From: Alteromonas antoniana
GTDB lineage: Bacteria; Pseudomonadota; Gammaproteobacteria; Enterobacterales; Alteromonadaceae
Direction: 5' to 3'
Length of the DNA stretch: 64,000 bases
Assembly (NCBI RefSeq): GCF_019249295.1
Contig: NZ_JAESDH010000005.1
Coordinates: 186,001-250,000 of the forward strand
Under the pieces are notes generated by a model, which saw nothing but the letters and a program-made list of their open reading frames with translations, did not search any database and was not told the origin of the DNA. Position numbers and translations under genes: made by a program. The first letter of the stretch is position 1. Each line of letters starts with the position of its first letter. Positions 60,176-64,000 of the stretch are shown piece after piece.

Positions 60176-60288
60176 TTGTCTGATTAGCGAAGGTAAATCG
60201 ACAATCAGCGCATTGCGATGCCATGGGCTATCTGAGAGGGTGAGTATCAACAAGCGATGACAATCAACCAACCGGTATCAGATAGCGT

Positions 60289-61308
60289 TTACTTGGGGTA
60301 ACCAGTAGGGTTGTTAGACTGCCAGTTCCAGGTGCTGGCACACATCTCTTCCAGCGTTTTCTCGGCATGCCAGTTAAGCTCGGTGGCGGCAAGCGTGGGA
60401 TCAGCGTAACAGCTGGCGACATCCCCGCTACGACGTGGCGCAATAGTGTAAGGAATGTCTTTACCCGACGCGGTTTCAAACGCTTTTACCATTTCCAGCA
60501 CCGAATAGCCCTGACCCGTCCCAAGGTTATAGGTATCCAGCCCCATATTAAGTGCCAATCGGTCGAGTGCTTTTAAATGGCCGTTCGCCAGGTCTTCAAC
60601 ATGGATATAATCGCGAACGCCGGTGCCATCAGGTGTGTTGTAATCATCGCCAAATACACTGAGCTTTTCCAGCTTACCGGTCGCAACCTGAGAAATATAC
60701 GGCATCAGATTATTAGGGATCCCATTAGGATCTTCACCTATCTGACCGGAAGGGTGAGCACCCACAGGGTTGAAATAGCGAAGCAGGACAATGTTCCAGT
60801 CATTATCTGATGCATATAGATCAGTAAGCACATGCTCCACCATGAGCTTAGACATACCATAGGGATTTGTTGGATGCCCGGTAGCCATGCTTTCACGTAA
60901 AGGCAGAGCCGCCGGATCGCCATACACGGTAGCAGAAGAGCTGAACACAATGTTTTTCACGTTGTGTTTTCGCATTGCTTTGCATAGCGTTAGCGTGCCG
61001 TATACATTATTTTCGTAGTACTCCAGCGGCTTTTGCACCGATTCACCGACAGCCTTCAGTCCGGCAAAATGGATCACTGCGTGAATATCGTGCTCGCTGA
61101 AAATGTCATCCAGAACGGCGGTATCCCGAATATCTCCCTGAACAAAGGTCACACTTTTATCCGTAAGGCTTTCTACACGACGCAGGGATTCTGCGCTGGA
61201 ATTTGCAAGGTTGTCTAACACGACAACGGAATAATCCTGCTCAAGCAGCTGCAGGACCGTGTGACTACCGATATAACCGGCTCCACCGGTTACTAATATG
61301 GATTTCAT
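60289..61308 (-). CDS. galE: UDP-glucose 4-epimerase GalE
   Basis: The 339-residue SDR enzyme starts [19 protein letters not shown] (NAD-binding) and has the catalytic serine/tyrosine pair in FSSSATVYG and [12 protein letters not shown]. It interconverts UDP-glucose and UDP-galactose for surface polysaccharide. AAGGAGAGATA precedes the ATG, whose first base overlaps the stop of the upstream small membrane protein gene. Length matches E. coli (338). Confidence 0.96.
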   Translation of the reverse strand: MKSILVTGGAGYIGSHTVLQLLEQDYSVVVLDNLANSSAESLRRVESLTDKSVTFVQGDIRDTAVLDDIFSEHDIHAVIHFAGLKAVGESVQKPLEYYENNVYGTLTLCKAMRKHNVKNIVFSSSATVYGDPAALPLRESMATGHPTNPYGMSKLMVEHVLTDLYASDNDWNIVLLRYFNPVGAHPSGQIGEDPNGIPNNLMPYISQVATGKLEKLSVFGDDYNTPDGTGVRDYIHVEDLANGHLKALDRLALNMGLDTYNLGTGQGYSVLEMVKAFETASGKDIPYTIAPRRSGDVASCYADPTLAATELNWHAEKTLEEMCASTWNWQSNNPTGYPK

Positions 61309-61604
61309 TATCTCTCCTTGGATGGTTCAGGCAGGTATTTTGCGCAAAGTGAATACTGTATCGGTTTCACCGCAAGTGGGTAAAGTAAAAATACCAGTGC
61401 AGCCCATAATAGTGAGCCCCAGTTATCCGCTGTTTTCAGGATCAGTGCAAAAACAGGAACGATAATCAGAAGTTTCAAAATATTCAGCAAGGTCTTTTCG
61501 GGCGTCGTCAGTCTCTGTGCGGCTTTTTCAAGCCGACGGGTTCGTTCTGCAAGTGGCAGTCCACGCAAGGCAGGAATGTTGCGGGTAGTAAAATACAGTT
61601 GCAT
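61308..61604 (-). CDS. Small membrane protein, DUF6170-like
   Basis: ATG 61604 gives 98 residues starting [25 protein letters not shown], then two membrane helices ([15 protein letters not shown] and [15 protein letters not shown]). I recall similar short proteins in Alteromonas relatives under the name DUF6170, with low certainty. The frame is open to 61643, but the shorter start fits the pattern. Overlaps galE by one base, so co-transcribed. Function unknown. Confidence 0.65.
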   Translation of the reverse strand: MQLYFTTRNIPALRGLPLAERTRRLEKAAQRLTTPEKTLLNILKLLIIVPVFALILKTADNWGSLLWAALVFLLYPLAVKPIQYSLCAKYLPEPSKER

Positions 61605-61698
61605 GATTTTCAGGCCTTTGAAATGAAGAAACCGCTGAAGCATATACTCCAGCGGTCATTGTATGCAATTGAGGCGGTACTTGAAACCGCCTTAACAC

Positions 61699-63225
61699 TT
61701 AGCCTTGCTGCGAAACTGGGTGAGGCTCGTCACGGTGGTCTTTTTCTGCCAGCTTTTCCCAATAACGGGTTTTCAGAGACAGCAGCAGAACAACAATACC
61801 TACCGCAATACTGAACAGACTGATTTGCAGGTACAGGTTCGGCATTTCATCCAGGCGGCTTGGATCGAAGTTACCCGCAAGCAGGCCAGCGATAACGTTG
61901 CCGATAGAGTAAGTCAGAACGAATACGCCCATCATCTGTCCGGCAAAGCGTTTCGGCGACAGTTTACTTACCGCGCTAAGTGCAACCGGGCTAAGACATA
62001 GCTCACCAACAGTGTGAAGGAAATACGTCATTACCAGCCAGTAAGGTGCTACTTTCAGTCCGCTGGCTGCAAGCTGCGCTGCGAAAAACATCACGATAAA
62101 GCCACTTGCCATGATGATAAGGCCGATTGCACATTTTGCGCCGTAAGATGGGTCCAACATACGCTTACCCAGGTTAATCCACAGTGCTGCGAAAAACGGT
62201 GAAAGCAGAATGATGAAGATAGAGTTTGCTGACTGGAACCACGCTGGCGGAATTTCAAAGGTACCCACAATACGGTCAGTATAATCACGACCAAACAGGT
62301 TAAGTGATGAACCGGCTTGCTCAAACCCAGCCCAGAAGCATGCTGACGCAACACAGATTAACAGCAGTGCACCCATTCGTTTTTTCTCAGCACTATCAAG
62401 ACTGCCGAAAAAGAAAATAGCACCGAAGTAAACAATGAATATCAGGGTAAAGGCCATGGCAACGTACGCGGCCAGCGCTACCGGGTCAATGATCAGGACA
62501 CCCATGCTGGTTGCTGCAGTAACGCCTGCAAGGCCGATGAGGAACAATCCAATAACGCTCCAACTGCGGGTTCTGGCTTTACCCGACATAGTTGTTGTGG
62601 GCTCTTCAGACGCCCCTTCGAGTTTTGGTAGCGTGGCGCGATACTGAATCAAGCCGATGAACATCCCTATCGCCGCTGCACCAAAGGCGTAGTGGTAACC
62701 CCAGTTAGGCGCCAGCCACCCGCAAACGCCATAACCAATCAGCGAGCCAATGTTAATGCCCATGTAGTAAATGGTGTAACCACTGTCGCGACGACTGTCT
62801 TTGTCGTCGTAAAGCTGTCCAACCATGGCACTGATATTTGGCTTTAACAGGCCTGTGCCCAGTACCACCAGAATAAGGCCAATAAAGAAGGTGCTGTGAG
62901 ACGGGATGGCGAGCACGATGTGACCGCACATAATAATGATGCCGCCATACCACACTGCTTTCTGCCCCCCTAAAAGGCGGTCAGCTATCCAGCCGCCGGG
63001 AAGGCCCATAAAGTAAACAGCGCCGGTATATAGTCCGTAAATGGCGGTTGCTGATGCCACGGTAAACGCAAGTCCCTCTTCCTGAAGGCTGGCCGTCATG
63101 AAAAGTACCAGCAGGGCGCGCATTCCGTAGTAGCTCATCCGTTCCCACATTTCTGTGAAGAACAGCGTTTGCAGGCCCCCTGGATGGCCAAAGAAGCTTG
63201 TATCGTTAGATGATTTTGTAGTCAC
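61699..63225 (-). CDS. POT-family proton-coupled peptide transporter
   Basis: The 508-residue MFS protein of the PTR/POT family has FGHPGGLQTLFFTEMWERMSYYGMRALLVLFM, with the ExxERFxYY-like ERMSYYG motif, GGWIADRLLGGQ, and FYMGINIGSL-like YYMGINIGSLIGYG. About 12-14 helices. It imports di- and tripeptides with protons. The E. coli DtpA-D type cannot be fixed from the sequence. A promoter lies at 63313-63341. Confidence 0.9.
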   Translation of the reverse strand: MTTKSSNDTSFFGHPGGLQTLFFTEMWERMSYYGMRALLVLFMTASLQEEGLAFTVASATAIYGLYTGAVYFMGLPGGWIADRLLGGQKAVWYGGIIIMCGHIVLAIPSHSTFFIGLILVVLGTGLLKPNISAMVGQLYDDKDSRRDSGYTIYYMGINIGSLIGYGVCGWLAPNWGYHYAFGAAAIGMFIGLIQYRATLPKLEGASEEPTTTMSGKARTRSWSVIGLFLIGLAGVTAATSMGVLIIDPVALAAYVAMAFTLIFIVYFGAIFFFGSLDSAEKKRMGALLLICVASACFWAGFEQAGSSLNLFGRDYTDRIVGTFEIPPAWFQSANSIFIILLSPFFAALWINLGKRMLDPSYGAKCAIGLIIMASGFIVMFFAAQLAASGLKVAPYWLVMTYFLHTVGELCLSPVALSAVSKLSPKRFAGQMMGVFVLTYSIGNVIAGLLAGNFDPSRLDEMPNLYLQISLFSIAVGIVVLLLSLKTRYWEKLAEKDHRDEPHPVSQQG

Positions 63226-63312
63226 AATAGAGTTCCGTTTTGATTATCTTTTTTATAGTGCTCGAGGGTCATTGCCCCGGCGTTATTATCAAGTCCTCAT
63301 CAAGGATACGTC

Positions 63313-63341
63313 GTTATACTAAAGGTTGGAACGCGACACAA
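63313..63341 (-). promoter_or_regulatory. Candidate promoter of the POT transporter gene
   Basis: On minus, TTGTGT (63341-63336) and TATAAC (63318-63313) are 17 bases apart, about 88 bases before the gene. Confidence 0.55.
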
Positions 63342-63443
63342 GATGAGACGGGGATTTGTCTCGGTGTGGTGCGGAAAGCCTGCTCCCCGTACAGTCAGGC
63401 TTTTCGGAATAAAAATGAATTATTTCTGAGTCTGGTCGGGAAC

Positions 63444-63992
63444 TTATAACTCGCGGATCGTAGCAATGACAATTCTGACGATGCCATACAGAACCAAAAG
63501 TATAACGGCAAATAATGTCAGGTTATAGGTAACCTCAGGATACTGGTTGTCATCGGGCCGCGTTGGTGACTCGATGGTTACCAGGTGCTGAAGCTTCTGA
63601 TACGTTTCGACACGGGCATTTTCTAACGTAATTAATGATGAAGAAAATGCCTGTATGGCAAGCTCAAGCTGCACTTTCAAATTGCTGTATTGCGCCATCA
63701 GTTCACTGACTGAGAGAGCGCCAGTATCTTCGTTGTTGCTGATGCGTGACTTCTGTTCTGCCAGTTGCTGTTCCAGCGCACTGATTTCTCGTCGGGTGTT
63801 GACAATCTCAGGGGCTGTCTCTGACATCATAGTACGCATAGTGCGAAGCTCTGCTTTCTTTTGTGCCAGCGTGGCTTGTAATGAAAACGCAATTTGCTGA
63901 AACGCGGCACCTTCTGCCGTAGGATCCAGAACATCGTATTTCGACTGGAAAGCCAGCAAATCGGTTTTTGCTTGCTGGAGCTTTTGCTCCAC
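63444..63992 (-). CDS. Capsule polysaccharide export inner-membrane protein (KpsE/CtrB/BexC type), C-terminal part
   Basis: The frame runs off the right edge; the visible ~182 residues are the C-terminal part. It is coiled-coil-rich (EQKLQQAKTDLLAFQSKY, REISALEQQLAEQKSRIS), then SPTRPDDNQYPEVTYN and a final membrane helix (LTLFAVILLVLYGIVRIVIA). This ending fits the KpsE/CtrB/BexC family, which bridges inner and outer membrane in ABC-dependent capsule export. The ATG at 63992 is internal. The rest of a capsule locus probably lies to the right. Confidence 0.8.
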   Translation of the reverse strand: MEQKLQQAKTDLLAFQSKYDVLDPTAEGAAFQQIAFSLQATLAQKKAELRTMRTMMSETAPEIVNTRREISALEQQLAEQKSRISNNEDTGALSVSELMAQYSNLKVQLELAIQAFSSSLITLENARVETYQKLQHLVTIESPTRPDDNQYPEVTYNLTLFAVILLVLYGIVRIVIATIREL

Positions 63993-64000
63993 GATGGCAT

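Overview
The window looks like chromosome from a marine gammaproteobacterium of the Alteromonadales, probably Alteromonas or a close relative. Supporting signs are the full ccmABCDEFGHI operon followed by mlaA, a leuABCD operon with a leucine attenuator, pyrG-eno, a LexA-controlled recA, a GspA/GspB pair, an HD-GYP protein with an N-terminal DUF3391-type domain, and GlyGly-CTERM and PEP-CTERM-like sorting tails. The genus is inferred from gene style and context; no rRNA is present.

Layout. Bases 1-518 hold the end of an EAL-domain protein. From 1119 to 7687 lies a visibly AT-richer island, all on the + strand. It carries a TIR-domain protein with a small partner, a DUF2971-like protein with a membrane-anchored unknown, and an operon of sce7726 (PD-(D/E)XK nuclease-like), sce7725 and a RES-domain protein. 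It stops next to a tRNA with a CAT anticodon (7960-8036, minus), probably tRNA-Ile2. It reads as a defence or toxin island with two different NAD-consuming folds, TIR and RES, and no visible integrase.

Bases 8176-13317 hold a GlyGly-CTERM choice-of-anchor-B surface protein divergent from an MbnP/MbnH copper/di-heme pair. Bases 13621-21905 are accessory: a YiiX-like papain-fold protein, DUF3718, a LytTR regulator with a degenerate receiver beside lrgAB, a receiver-CheC fusion with a PAS protein, two DUF1566 proteins and a DUF2884 protein. Bases 21916-23289 hold a tandem palindromic repeat, a double-glycine-leader bacteriocin candidate with a likely immunity gene, and a small unknown.

The rest is mostly core. 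hemW-rdgB-srmB and cca lie on minus. gspA-gspB lies on plus, facing a degenerate HD-GYP protein. leuDCBA with leader peptide and attenuator is on minus, followed by a PEP-CTERM-like protein, an unknown, eno-pyrG and mutS. Next come pncC, recA, a lipoprotein, a NatAB-type ABC transporter, an FlhB-C-like/FliK-like pair, the ccm operon with mlaA, galE with a small membrane protein, a POT peptide transporter, and the C-terminal part of a KpsE-type capsule export protein running off the right edge.

The most interesting loci are the sce7726-sce7725-RES operon beside the TIR gene pair, the bacteriocin/immunity candidate at 22309-22806, the shared N-terminal domain of GspB and the neighbouring HD-GYP protein, and the MbnP/MbnH cluster with its anchored partner.
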